From positions 12,269,608 to 12,333,607 of the forward strand of contig NC_088299.1 of the NCBI RefSeq assembly GCF_032854445.1: a stretch of 64,000 nt of DNA, read 5' to 3'. This stretch comes from Liolophura sinensis (taxonomy: Eukaryota > Mollusca > Polyplacophora > Chitonida > Chitonidae). A program made the position numbers and the translations under genes. Positions 33,662 to 46,800 of the stretch are shown one piece after another. Within the stretch, counting starts at the first letter, position 1. Each line of letters begins with the position of its first letter. A model generated the notes under the pieces. That model was not told the DNA's origin, made no database searches, and worked only from the letters and a program-made list of their open reading frames with translations.

Positions 33662-36600
33662 GTTTGTCTCCGGAACCCAGGTCTGGAGCACTGACTTCAG
33701 TAAAAATGAGCAAGTTCTCTTTATTGGGATCATCCGGACGGCAAACTTTGCATTTCTGTAAACAAACAACAAAAGGAAACCTTTAGAGAACCCATATACA
33801 CGGCCATACCATATGGTGACGAAATAATTAGCCTTGTCTGACTTGCATTTATAGATTACGTACAATATTGAAGACAGTTTATTTGTTTGAGTGGGCTTTT
33901 ACGCAGCACTCAAGAATATTTTCATTCCCATTGGCCAAATACTGATAGGAAGATAACCCAATACTCTGTGTATTAGCTGTAGTGTCACGTGTACATACCT
34001 TATATCCGCCAGAGACTTTGTTGCCATTGCCGTCGTATGCTATTTCACCACTGGAACATGGAATAAAGAAACATAGCAGGACCAAATACATGGAAGGATG
34101 GTTATGTAAGCAGTACATTAACGGATTTATCCCCCTGTCCGCGTCGGTTCAACTGCAATAACAAGAATATGTGTGACTGTATGAAATAAGTGACCCAGCA
34201 TCCACATGAATGCATGAATGGCTGGACTGCTGGTCAATTTAGTTATTTATTTATGTATTTATTTGTTCGATTGGTGTTTTACGCCGTACTCAAGCATATT
34301 TCGACGGTCAGCATTGTGATGGGAGGGATTTTGGGAGGGAAGTCCGGGGGAAGCCCATGCATTACCATCCAAAGGTTGCTGGTAGTGATGCACGTCAATA
34401 TTTAACTTATACTTCCTAAATGAACACATAATTGAATGAGCACTGCACACAAATGTGTGTATAATGTATAATTTGTAATGAACTATATATGTTGACATTG
34501 CATCATTAGTGTGAAAAGATACTATACACATACTAGTATACGTTAATTCTATGGGCACGACTTAACTGATGTTTCAACTTTATATGTTATTTTATCAACT
34601 TTTCATTACTGTATCAATGTTGCTTTGTCAGAAATATTGAAAAGTTCAGAAGAATTATAGTTAGTCTTACCGTCCCAAGATGGCCACCACAAACTGTCGC
34701 AGACCGTACATCAGTTTAGCAAGCAGACTTTTGTGTTCCTTCTTCAGGATTTTGAATGGACAGCACAGTTTCTAAAAACAATGTTTAGACGAATTAAAAA
34801 AAAAACTATAATCGGCAAAAATCCATTAAACTTTAATAACTAGTATTTGTACTATGTCTTACTGACAAGAGTGTTTATAACTCATGTAAATGAGGAACCT
34901 CTCATCAACGTGGGGTCTGTAACTTAAGTTACATTATACCTCTTTTCATCGACGAGAGAGTTAATAACACATGTCATACAGAAAAGACCTCTTACCGCCA
35001 ATAGTTTGCTCCTTGTGTTCATCTCTTCCTGCAGGAGAAGGCGGTATTTCTCCACTTTGGACAGGAGACGGTCACTCTCCTTTTGCAAGTCTTTCTTACT
35101 TTCATCAAGAAAAACTTTTCTCATATGCCTGATGTACTTTTGATACCCTTCCATCAAGGTCTGCACAAGAAAAATCCATTAGTATGTTCATTATGGGTAA
35201 AATCTGTTAACATAGTGATTTTCTATAGGTTTAACAAGATCAGTTACATTACGTGACATTTTTTATTAACTTATTATTAAACTATTATTTATACTAATGA
35301 AAGTAAAGTCCTGTTACTTCCATGATCTGAGTAGCTCAGGGTTAACTGGTCTAAAAACACTTTTAGTATGAATTTATGAGGTCGGTTATGCATAAAAATC
35401 CGAGAAACGTGAACGCAGTTAGGACTATATGGTAAATGAACTTCTCGTTACCACCTCAAAAATTTCAAGTGCACTAAATTACTATTAACCCACGTCAAAG
35501 GGTTACCTTCCCTATATACTGATGGCCTGTACACTTCTAACCTACTTGTAACTTTACCAGTCTATGTATTTATTAACCACAAAAGCGTTACTAGTTATTC
35601 ACGCCTCGAAATTAAACCCGTTTAGGCTTTACATACACTTGCCGATCTGTTTTAATAAACCACAAGAAAGTTGGCTAAATCAGTGCAGTCTACACCACTT
35701 AGCCCCATCGGTGTTTACCTATTTTACACTTAAAAGCTTGGCCAGTGATGCTACCAATTATCAACGTGAAAGTTGTCCATTCAGTCTTTGCTATATTTGA
35801 CCACATCAAGAATTACCTGTCTGCTCCTCGTCAGCTTCTGCAGCAGCTCGATTTCACTTTTGAGGACTTTGGTCAGTTTTCCAGTGACGTCACAGGTCTC
35901 GGTGCTCCATAACTTGGCGGCATATTTTAACCTGCCGCTATAAACATATAACAAAATCCACTATAATCCTTTATGATAAGGATTATATCAAATGGTGTGC
36001 TTGCTATATTATTCTTCATAGTTCAAATATCCAACCCAATTTTCAGTTATCTTTTACTGCATTGGCGTTAGTTCAAATTTTCATACATGTATAAACAGTG
36101 ATGTATACACGCCCGAAACAAAACATTAATTTATTAAATTGATTGGTGATTAACGTCGTGCTAAAAATTTTAACTTAAATGACAGAGGGTGTAGGTTTAT
36201 AGGTGCTGGAAAAACGAGTACCAGGAGCAAACTTCTATATAGCTGTTTTTCGGTAGGCTCAGTTCCCAAGAAACGTGGATGCGAACCTAAGACTTTATTA
36301 ATTGGTTAAAAGAAAAAATAAACAGCCCTTTAGACGTGTAAGCTGGCTAAATCAAAGTCCAAATTAATTTTGTCAAGCTAATCAACACTAGACGTTGCAT
36401 CTATAGGGACGTCGTTGATCTCTTTGTTGGACTCACCTTTCGTCGGTATCCCAGGCCACGTCCTGATAGGTCTGCTCCGGTACTCTTTTGTCAATTCCCC
36501 CACAGTTGTGACCACATAGCTCTCCGATCCGCACAAGGTGTGTGTGGAGAAGCACAGTTCCAAGCTGACTGAACACAGCGTGGGCCATCTGGCCATCTGA

Positions 36601-37798
36601 AACATCAGATTGATTGACTGATTGATGTTTAACGACGTACTGAAGTCATTTTCACATATACAACGGCGAGCGGAAGATCACTTGCCTGCCGCCGATATGA
36701 TATATACATGTATGTATACGATCATCACACATGTGAGACGGCCACTTTGAAACTCGCTAAAGGTCAGAGATTTGTACTCGGCCGGCCACTCCGGCTTCCT
36801 CCACACATGAATAAAACTGGCCATAATTTTTATTAGTGACAGCTTTAAACAACAATAAAATAACAAAATTATTAAAATAACTAAATTATCAAAGTAAATA
36901 AATTATTGAAATAAATAAATTATTGAAAAAATCAAATAGAAATTATTAAAATAATTAAACAGAAATTATTAAAACAAATAAATAATTTATTAAAATAAAG
37001 AAATAAACTATTAAAATAAATTAATAAATAAACGACAATGCATGCACCCTTCCCAGCGTAAACTAGCTTAAAAAGTAAGGTAAAAAAAAATCAATAAAGT
37101 TTTAAAATGAGATAACATACCGAATTCGTTGTATTTGAACTGCCATGCCAAGATGTCAGGGTGGACCAGAGGTGCAGCCCACGAGTTAATATCATCCAGA
37201 TAGGTCTTCTCAAAGTTAAATCTAAAAGGCAATTAAACAAATCAAAACATATATAAACTCCACCTACACAGAGATTAGGCAACATGTGATGTATTATACA
37301 ACAACATACAAATATACCCTAATTTTTTTTTTTTTTTTTCTACCCTAACTCTTTGGACACCTCGTCTGTTCTTTTTGTCCCATATAGAGGCCCATGTAAT
37401 TGTAACAGGAATATTTAGTTTCCTTTTTCACATCGTGTGTCCATTTTATGAACAAGATATATCTTTGCATTTAAAAATAAAATGAAGGAGAAATGTAATT
37501 CTTTTCTTTCAGCACTACTAATATCTGAAATTAGAAAAATTAAGGTATACATCTAGGCCTTTTTATTTATTTGATTGGTATTAGAGCATGCGGGAATGTT
37601 GATCTGTAAGGCATTCTTTGTTTTTAAACACCAGTTCATTGTACAGTGGAATATGTTTTATATAACTATGGATGTATGCGCGCAATTAAAGTACGCAGAT
37701 CTGTACTTGATTCATAAATGTATGTTAAAGTATAACTGTATACACACTTACTGAAAAGACAGTTCACCAGCCGGCTTCTTTTTCACAATGAACTTCAT
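33657..37798 (-). CDS. Unrecognised coiled-coil protein, eight coding exons, 279 aa
   Basis: Exons on the minus strand: 37798-37752, 37221-37121, 36596-36437, 35931-35817, 35160-34996, 34771-34671, 34050-33999 and 33755-33657 (TAA). All introns are GT-AG and the phases agree throughout, so the gene model is firm although I do not recognise the family. The product starts MKFIVKKKPAGELSF and has an N-terminal globular-looking part (residues about 15-100) with WAAPLVHPDILAWQFKYNEF. A long, charged helical stretch (about 105-200) follows, including HMRKVFLDESKKDLQKESDR, and is probably coiled coil. Next come LCCPFKILKKEH and a C-terminal piece with KCKVCRPDD, whose two close cysteines could bind metal. 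There is no signal peptide or membrane helix, so it is probably cytosolic. A BAR-like membrane-binding helical bundle is one guess. Two polyadenylation-type AATAAA motifs lie at the 3' end, one overlapping the stop codon. Confidence 0.85.
34237..34387 (-). repeat. SINE-1 copy, 3' half
   Basis: TTTATTTATGTATTTATTTG, GATTGGTGTTTTACGCCGTA, CTCAAGCATATTTCGACGG and CCAAAGGTTGCTGGTAG, in reverse orientation, inside an intron of the 279-aa protein gene. Confidence 0.85.
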
Positions 37799-37859
37799 CT
37801 TGATCAGTATTTCGCACGATAAGAAAAACTGCTTAACTCAATACTCAAAAGATGTGTGA

Positions 37860-38000
37860 GTTATAGACGTCTATATCGTTTCGTCATCGTTTATGACGTA
37901 AACAAAGTGTAGTGTGACGTCGGCAGAAACCTTAACTACATCAACCGCGCCAGAAACGTGGCGTCATGTAAATGCTACCCATGTACATGGATATCAAGAT
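37860..38000 (-). promoter_or_regulatory. Putative promoter of the 279-aa protein gene with CRE-like sites
   Basis: Just upstream of the minus-strand ATG at 37798 lie ATGACGTAAAC (about 37894) and GTGACGTCGGC (about 37915), in a stretch with more CpG than its surroundings (CAACCGCGCCAGAAACGTGG). No TATA box is evident. Confidence 0.35.
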
Positions 38001-40900
38001 TTCACTTTAAGAGTTCGAATTTTCTTTATTTCTTTTTAACTTTTCAGACCGAAGGTATGCTAAAGCATTTGATTCCCAAAACGAGTGATAGACTGTTTTA
38101 AAATACCATTCCGATTTGAAAATGAAAACTAAAGCGACATGGCATCGGCATCTGTCACAAAGGGGAGCTAACTCTTCCGGGCGGTTTTCCTCACCTACCG
38201 TCTCGAGAGATCATCGATCGTGATCGGGCCGAGAAACGGAAGCCAATTTGTTTTGGCGGTGATGTTTGAATGTGAAATCCGAAGGACCTGCATGTCTTGG
38301 AGCTGGCCGTATGCCCAATATGCCCCATACTGTACAGAAGCACTGTCACTGTGAGCATTTTAGTGATAGATTTTCCCACAGAGGTGTAGAGGCTGTTGTT
38401 GTTGTTTATATCTCATCTGTACGCCGTCAACATTCAAAATAACATTTTATGTCATGGATGGCGTGATTGAGGGAAAGACATTTCTAGATGTCTTTTCATT
38501 GACTCCAATGACTGTTAAAATTTATTGATTTGATTGATATTTTACGAGGCACTCAAGAAGATTCGTCAACATTCGGCACTCGTACATTTTACAATACGTA
38601 CATATGAAGTTAAAATTAATTGATCGGCAAGCAACGTAAAATTGATGAACCTCTGCACTTGTTTCCCCAGTCATTATATGGATACAGTTAAAGTTTATTA
38701 GGTATTCACTTCATTCACATTTAAATTTGGTAGCGCGACGGGCAGCATGCTCTCGAAGTCTAGTAGCCAAAGAAATAAAAATAAGTCTGGTTGTCCTGGG
38801 ACGTCGGGCAAGCGATTTTTCGAGCCTTACAGCGCCTTTCAGTTTCATTGGAATGTTGCTGACGAGCAATCCCAAACAAGATCGGTTGAGAGCAACTTTC
38901 ATGAATAAGGAACCACCTTAAGCGGTATATGTGCGGTCACTATGAGTTCAAGTCCAGCTCATGCTGGCTCCCTCTCCGGCCGTACGTGGGAAGGTCTGCC
39001 AGCAACCTGCGGATGGTTGTGGGTTTCCCTAGGGCTCTGCCCGGTTTCCTCCCACCATAATGCTGGTCGTCGTCGTATAAGTGAAATATTCTTGAGTACG
39101 GTGTAAAACACCAATCAAATAAATAAATAAATAAGTGGTATATGCTCAATGTCTGTGGACATAACATGAAACTGTTGCTTGCATACCCAGCAGTTGTGGA
39201 TATAACATGGAATTATTACTGATATAGCCTACCTAGCGACCATGGACATGATAAGAATCAATACCCTATTAGCACTTCCATTTCTCGGGAGGGATGAATG
39301 TAATTCTATGTATTTTAGGTTGTAAAGTCTTTTTTCGCTGCCAGTTTGCCATTTTTGGTGTATAGGTGCATGTTTAGTATCAAAATGATGGAAATTTTCC
39401 GCACTTTAGGCAGGTAGGAGTTTTAATGATGAGAGTTTGAAATTCTTCACGAAAGGACATAAGGAAACAGGTGGTGATGAGGCTGGGAGTGACATCCCCT
39501 TTGCGTTGCTAAGCACCTTTCCCAGTTACCGGCATAGAAAGGTCCAGATTTTAATGGTCAGCCTATGTAAAGATTTTTATGGCTGCTTTCTCACACGCTG
39601 GGCCAGATGTGCACCAAAGCTTATTGGCCACAGAATGTTTGGGACTGAGCTAGAGCATTAAACGTCAACATTGTTGCTTAGGGAAAATTAATAGGGGTCT
39701 GAGGCCATAACATGAAAGTATTGCTTGTACATGTAAATGTTGGACTATACCCAGGTTTTGGGGATGTAACATCAGGAAGACTGCTTGTAAGCTGTGAAAC
39801 TGCAAGCAATTCTATTTTGTATACAGCTTTACAATATATAAGGCGAACTTTAAAAAGTAATTTTCAGTACACAGGGAGACTTAAAACCTTTAATACATTG
39901 TCTTTCTTTTTACTCCCAATTACATTGTGTACCTTAGACATCGCAATGAAAGTAATGTTGTGCTCATTGGCCTCAGTCAGTTATACTTTTAAAATATGGC
40001 ATGTAGTTGATGATTTTCTTGTGCCTGTCCACAGTATTAAACTTTCATCCTACTGTCTTCTAACGACTGTTCTACTTGACTGACTTTATGGACTCACATT
40101 TTTAGCGTTTGGTCATGCAAACATTTTCTTCTTGACTGAGGAGTCAGTAAAGCAGAACAGCCTGCAGAGAGTGAGGCGAACTAGCTACATGCGGTATATA
40201 AGACGGACTCTTAAATCATACAGGGGTAAAATCATCAGGTAATTCCTAAAGTAGCCTGTACATGTATTTATGTAAAACTGCAGTTACTGTATATGTTACA
40301 TACATGTACTTGATGTTAACCTGCTATTGTAGTACATTGTATATTAGAATAGAGAACTGGGTGTATGTATATACAGTGTACTCTACATGTATGTACAGGG
40401 CACTCTTTGTACTTGTTTTATATCATTGCCACAACTAGACGAGGCTGATGTTTCGACCTGACCTTTGGTTTTGGTAAGGACTCTTTCTTCTCATGTTGAT
40501 CTGTGTAATCAAGATATAGCAGTAAAATGTTGTAAGAATGCATTAAAAAGGAATGTTTATTAATTAGCAGAACCAAAAATTTAAACAGAGCTTTCCTTTT
40601 TTTTGCCTGAGATAACTGAATTTCTATCTGATGATCAGTTTACATTGGTCTGGTTAAAGAATTCTCTCAAGCATTGGTATAGTACTGGTAATCATTTAAG
40701 AACAGTAGCATATTATAGGCATGACAGGGAAGAGCAGAGTATGGAGAATTGGAGAGTATAAACTGTACATGTGTGTAAATGTGGATCTGACATACTTCAA
40801 TATTGAAAGGTCAGTGAGGCATAGATTTGGGCTTACAAGACTACACATGTATATTAATCAAGTTTAACCCTGGGGCTCTACCGGTTTCCTGCCCACTGCT
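38001..40900. other. Intergenic region with SINE fragments and no supported gene
   Basis: Contains a short SINE-1 3' fragment near 38520-38580, the SINE-1 copy at 38932-39134 and AT-rich unique-looking sequence. Open frames at 39437-39661 and 39712-40083 have no splice context or family features. Confidence 0.4.
38932..39134 (+). repeat. SINE-1 copy, lacking only the A-box end
   Basis: GAGTTCAAGTCCAGCTCATG (B-box region), GGCCGTACGTGGGAAGGTCT, GGTTTCCTCCCACCATAATG and TTCTTGAGTACGGTGTAAAA, then the (AAAT)n tail. Very close to the apparent consensus, so a fairly recent insertion. Confidence 0.9.
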
Positions 40901-41215
40901 CTATAAGTAAAAAAAGTATTCTTGAGCACAGTGTGAAACACCAGTCTACTACTAGCTGTAAGTAAACACTTGTTATCTTCTTGAGCACAGTGTGAAACAC
41001 CAGTCTACTACTAGCTGTAAGTAAACACATGTTATCTTCTTGAGCACAGTGTGAAACGCCAGTCTACTACTAGCTGTAAGTAAACACTTGTTATCTTCTT
41101 GAGCACAGTGTGAAACACCAGTCTACTACTAGCTGTAAGTAAACACTTGTTATCTTCTTGAGCACAGTGTGAAACACCAGTCTACTACTAGCTGTAAGTA
41201 AACACATGTTATCAA
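40870..41215 (+). repeat. 59-bp tandem array grown from a SINE-1 tail, five copies
   Basis: A SINE-1 3' fragment (GGGGCTCTACCGGTTTCCTG ... GTATTCTTGAGCACAGTGTG) runs straight into five 59-base copies. The first half of each copy is the SINE tail (CTTGAGCACAGTGTGAAACA, CCAGTC) and the second half is unrelated flank (CTACTACTAGCTGTAAGTAA). Copies differ by only about one base each, so the array is young. Confidence 0.92.
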
Positions 41216-42194
41216 ACTCATGTAGGCTACATTTTTCTGAGTTTACAGTAACTTCACAGTCCTTACTGTGGTGATCATGGAGGTCGAAGTCTATAAGAAC
41301 CCCTCTGATTTATTTGATTTTATTTTTGATTATATGTTGCTATTTGTCAGACAGAAGAACATGTAGGTATAACCTACTGCATGTACTTTCACAGGTACTG
41401 TAGTGATGCAGTAAACTTCATAAACATATTTTATCTTTACTGAACCAGTTATGTGTCCTCTTTCATATATCCATTTGAATCACCAGAATAGAACGTCTTT
41501 AGATTGCCAGACAATGTTCTTCTCAGATTGCCAGGCAGTTCTCTCTTCTTATTCATACAATGTATGCCCATTCGATGATTCATCTAATGGCCAGCCAGGA
41601 AAGTCTCTCTCCTGATTCATGTATGTATGTCCATGTGATTCTTCAGCTTGTCAGGCAAGCTGAGATAACTATGAGGTGCAGAGAAATACTGTGTGCACTT
41701 CCATGAAGCTTGCATCTTAAATGACTCAAATCATTGGTAGCGTTATTTTCAAAATAATTGTATTTCACATAAATTCCACTGAGAAAAGTGCTTTAGTGGT
41801 TAGAAAGGTTGAAGATTGACAGTACATGTAGTTTTGATTTACATGCACCTTAATACTACAGTGGGGGAGTGTTGAAGTACAAGTGCATGTGAGGGTGTGT
41901 GGTTTTTGCATGCTAAGTAGGCTGCCTTATCTCCAGGCTGTTAAGTCAGTGGAGTGGACCATTTCGGATATCTTCAGACATACCTGCTATGCTCACTACC
42001 CTGTGCGGACAGTGAACTTGTTATATCCACATCAAGATAGAAACACAAGTAGCAGATTTGGTAGTCATCATATATGTACAGGTCAGCCTTTATCTTGTTA
42101 AACTGTCTACCTGCTGGAAAGTGAACAGAATTTATGAGAATTTTTAAAGGGCTATAGGTGTCTGTGGATTGTTTAGTGTAATTGCTGGGTTTAA

Positions 42195-42450
42195 TGCAGA
42201 CATGGTTGAACCCGGCAGCTGTGCTTGAACCCGTGCAGCTGTGCTTGAATCTTGGCAGCTGTGCTTGATCCGGGGCAGCTGTACTTGAACCAGTGCAGCT
42301 GTGCTTGAACCTGGGCTGCTATTTTTGAACCTGGGCAGCTGTGCTTGAACCCGGCAGCTGTGCTTGAACCTGTGCAGCTATGCTTGAACCTGGGCAGCTA
42401 TCCATGAACCTGGGCAGCTGTGCTTGAACCCCGGCAGCTAGGCTTGAGTG
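42195..42450. repeat. 20-bp tandem repeat
   Basis: About 12 copies of GCAGCTGTGCTTGAACCTGG with variants, ending at a SINE-2 copy. Confidence 0.9.
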
Positions 42451-42645
42451 AGTGAGTGAGGGCTCTTTTATCTAGTGCTCCTTCACTGAGACGGCTTTCG
42501 GAAGGCAAGTAAGCCACCCCGCCCAAGCCATTATACTGATACAGGTCAACCAGTTGTTGGACTATCCCCTTCGTGCTGAACGCCAAGCTGTTTTAAGGTC
42601 TTAGGTGTGACTCGACCCAGGATTGATCCTGGATCTACCGATCTA
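42446..42645 (-). repeat. SINE-2 copy, partial
   Basis: Reverse orientation: GAGTGAGTGAGTGAGG (complement of the CACTC tail), CTTCACTGAGACGG, GTCAACCAGTTGTTGGACTA, TGCTGAACGCCAAGC and TGACTCGACCCAGGATTGAT. The middle part seen in the 53.4-kb copy is shortened. Confidence 0.8.
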
Positions 42646-42802
42646 ATATGTGTTATTCTAGTTCATGTTTACTAGAGTATATCATATGATGTATACAGGT
42701 CAGAAACATAAATTATCACACACATTACCGTATTTAAATAAAGCTTGATTCATTTCTGATCAGATTATTGGCTTGTTGTAAGCCTTTCCTCATTTTGCAG
42801 CC

Positions 42803-42976
42803 CAATTCCACAACCTTTTCCCGTATGAAAGAGCAACTTTCAGTGCGATTTATGAACATTTTTGAGTTGATTTTGCTGACAAAACTACATTTGTTGGATC
42901 AGTCTGCACAAAATAATACCTTCAGAATATGCTTAAACACACACCTTGCACACAAGTGAAAAGGTTGAAGAATTAC
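42803..42976 (-). mobile_element. MITE family C copy 4
   Basis: Minus orientation: right end AAAGGTTGAAGAATTAC and left end CAATTCCACAACCTTTTCC are the family's terminal inverted repeats. The interior complements GCATATTCTGAAGGTATTAT and the ACTGAAAGTTG block. Confidence 0.75.
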
Positions 42977-43389
42977 TTTAGTGGTTAAAGATGAAATATG
43001 AAGAGTTTGAGTATGGTGTGATTACAAAGTCTTTGTGTCTTTAAAATAAATGGGCCTACTGTTTACTTATTTGTCTGGAGTTGAATATTGAATTCAAGCC
43101 GAGATTATTTCACTTACATGTAACTGAGGGCATTTATTTTTATTGTTAAAGGAAACAAATCAGAGACCAGAGAAAATTACTGCACCTCGCCAGCTACCTG
43201 ACAAATCTATTGGGCTGAGGGTGCAGCCTAATGATTCAGAATTCAGAATGCGTAACATTATTGGGGTTTAAATCATTTTATGGGGTAACCTATTTGACAA
43301 CAGGGGTTGAGAGGATCCACCAGCAGCATACATGTATATACCTGCAAATGTATATGATCTGTGTTAATATGAAGATACACAAGATTTGC

Positions 43390-43845
43390 TATCTGGTATA
43401 AAGGTATTCCTTTGTCTGCAAGTGTTTGCTATCTGCAGCATTTACTCTCTACAGGTACAAGTGTTAGGTACATATACATGTATCTGCAGGTATTTGCTGT
43501 CTATAGGTACAGGTATGTGCTACACAAATCTGCAGGTATTGTCTGTCTACAGGTACATGTATTTTGCTACACATATCTGCAGGTATTTGCTGCTCATGTC
43601 TGCAGGTATTGGCTGTCTGCAGGTACGAGTATTTCCTCTACATGCATGTATCTTCAGGTATTGGCTGTCTGCAGGTATGTGTATTTGCTACACATATATC
43701 TGCAGGTATTTACTGTCTGCAGGTACACATATTTGTTATTTGCTTAGTACAGGTTTGCTTTCTACAAGTATTGGCTACATGTACAGACATATATCTACAG
43801 GTATCTGCTGTCTACATATGTGTATGTATTTACTGCCTACAGGTA
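43390..43845. repeat. Irregular CAG/GTA-rich tandem array before the first coding exon of UreD
   Basis: Repeated units mix TCTGCAGGTATTTGCTGTCT and ACAGGTACATGTATTTGC, with about 20 CAGGTA occurrences. The last, CTGCCTACAG|GTATTTGACAGG, is a good acceptor for the exon carrying the UreD start codon. Open frames across it are repeat artefacts. Confidence 0.8.
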
Positions 43846-43894
43846 TTTGACAGGGAAGATCAAACTTGTATAATGATGTATTGAAGGCTGTAGC

Positions 43895-46800
43895 ATGAGA
43901 AGTCAGTTGTTCACACCTCAGCCAGATCTTACTAAACCAACCAGTCACCAGGACAGCCCAATGCCTCCATCAGTCAAGGGAGTTAACTGTCGCGTTCCCA
44001 GAGCAAATGCCAAGGGCGTTGTTGTCATTGTGGCGGACCCAAGACGAAGGGCCTGCAGTGAAGAAGAGAGGAATTTTGTGAAGTCACAGCCAACTACAAT
44101 CAAAGCTGGATATCCGGTATATAATCAAATATTCATGTGAACCATATTTGATTGGTGCTTACAAAGTTAACACCTACATGCAGTTCTTGCAAAGTTAACA
44201 TGTGGTTCTTACAAAGTTAACACATAGTTCTTACAAAGTTAAGACCTGGCCCTACAATGTTAAGACCTGGCTCGTGGTTCTGATAAAGTTTAGACAATGG
44301 TTCTAAAGTTAACACACATGCTGGCTGTGTAAAATATATTTATTTATTTATTTTTTTTTGTCATTGTTTGTTTCGTGGTCTAAATCTGTTCAATTTTAAG
44401 AGAAGGTTAGATCAGATCACGTCTACATGTACAAGGATAAAGATAGTGACAGTCTTAGCACTGAGTATGTACATGTAAAGGAAATAGGTGAAGTACCGGC
44501 GTCAGGTGTCAGTGTACTATGGCTGGATGGACGTCATGTCTGGTGTCTTCAAACATTACATTACAGTCAGGCAGCATTATAAATATAATCTACAGCAGAA
44601 ATAATGTTGAAAGTGATGATTAACGGAAAGAAAACAATGTATTATTTATATATACATTCCCTAAGGTGAAATGTCAGGATTTCCATCGCTGAGAAAAGTG
44701 TTATTTCACACAGTTGAATATTTTAGGCATGTACTGTAATTCTTCAACCTTTTTGCATGTTGGCAAGGTGTTTATTCAAGCATATTCTGAACGCATTATT
44801 CTGTGTAAACTGATAAAATCATACTTTTTGTAAAGCCCTGAAACTTTCCAATCCAACCAGTGTAATTTTGTCTACAAGATCAAATAAATAATGTGCATAA
44901 ATTGCTCTGAAAGTTGATGTGCGATAAGGTTGAGGAATTTGGGTACAAACAATTTTTTATATTCACTCCCAGATTGAGATATCATGACGTATTGTGTCAC
45001 TCACTCAAACAAAATTTATGGCAGTCAACTTTCACTGTACAATATATTATACTTGTTGTTGTTGCAGCTAAGGTTGTTACTGCCAGAGACAGCTAGCGCT
45101 CCCACTGGTTGCCCATGGATCTACCCCCTGACTTATGGCGGAGGGCTGGTGGGTGGGGATAGCGTTGAACTCAACATCACTGTCAGAGAAAACTGCTGCG
45201 CTTTACTCACATCGCAGGAATCCTCAAAGGTATCATACACTGTAACTCCATCACTCAGCCATGTCGACGGTGTTGGTGTAATAGGCTTCATGTTACTATT
45301 TAATGGAGATTAATGCAACATTCATGCAGATTTGAACTCTACTGTATATACGTTTATAATATACCTATATCTTTATGGTATCCAATGCCATGTGATAAAA
45401 GGTTTTGTATCTGATGATGTGGTTGGCACTATTTCTGGAGCTATTTTTAACTCCCTTACCTTGTTACATTGTAATAGTGCCCACTACTGGGGAAACCGCT
45501 GAATTACATTTGGACCTTAAAATACTAGACATAAAAGAAATGTAACAATAAAAATAATTTTAAAATATTATGTTATGGAAAACATAACAAATGTCGGGTG
45601 TTTCATTCAGCAGTTTATCAAATATGAGGAAGTAAGTATTGTAATTCTTCAACCTTTTGGCGTGTTGGCAAGGTGTTTATACAAACATATTCCGAAGGCA
45701 TTATTCTTTGTTGAAAGATAAAATGATACTTTTTTGTGAGGCCTGGAAACTGGCCAATCTAACCAGTGTTGTTTTGTCTCCAAAGGTTAAGGAACAAAGT
45801 ACACATTTATTGTGGTATATTTCTTTTAGAGCGTACTATATTCCTATATTCAGCTTTCTGCAAAATCTGGAAAATCACTTATACTAGCTACCAAACTTGC
45901 CTTGAAGATCATACTCTTGCAAGGAAAATAAAGTTAGAACACTTTTTCTAATTGATAATGCTTAAGTCCATAAGCTCACTTTCGATGCCAAGAACCAGTT
46001 ACCTCATAGTCATTTAAAAACATGCTGGGTATTGGGCAGAGTTCAACATGTGACATCAGTTACTTGAACTGCTATCGATTTTATCAGTTTCTGACACTGT
46101 CATATTTGAAATTCATCACGTTTTAATATAATAAAACCTTAATAAATGGATTTTACTTGATCTCCAGTAGTATATGATCTCATGGCAGTATAGTTTCAGA
46201 TATGGATATTAGGAAATTAAAGCTACACGCCCATTGTCCAGCATGCAACTTATTTTTGAATTATTATGGCGTCACCCAAGGCAGTGGGTTCTTTGTGTCA
46301 AAACTAAGCCTATAGACTTTAAACATTATGAAGTAGAAAAACTATTTCAACTGCATTTTCTTTGTAATAACATGGACATCCAACGCATCAGTGTGTAGAG
46401 CTTGTGTTGTTATGTAATACTGACGAAAGGCAATTTTGGTAGTGTGTATGACTGATTTTACAGATAGTTGAATGTAGGCGACTTTCTAAACGAAATAGAC
46501 TATAACAGAAAAGTGTTAGCCATTATTTGGTGGATCTGGTATGATTTTGTTCATGTACGTGTAACAGGGGTGCGTCTCATCAGTCAGATTATCAGATATT
46601 GGCTTCAAAATTGCTGTGCAATGATTAACATAGTAAAGAAATGTGGAAATGTTGCAGGTCTATCATTGCGATGGTGACAAGGTGTCCAGTCAAACATTAA
46701 ATGTGACAATACACGATGGTGGTCTGATGTGTGTCCTTCAAGATCCAGTTGTCTGCTTCAAAGATGCCAACTACACTCAAACTCAGGTAATCCCAGCTTT

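Noticed and set aside
38191-38379. 62-codon minus-strand ORF upstream of the 279-aa protein gene
   Set aside because: Possibly part of the promoter region; no donor or in-phase junction to the gene was found.
43386-43884. Cys/Tyr-rich ORFs of 106-154 codons before UreD
   Set aside because: They read through an irregular tandem array of CAGGTA-type units and have no homology to UreD.
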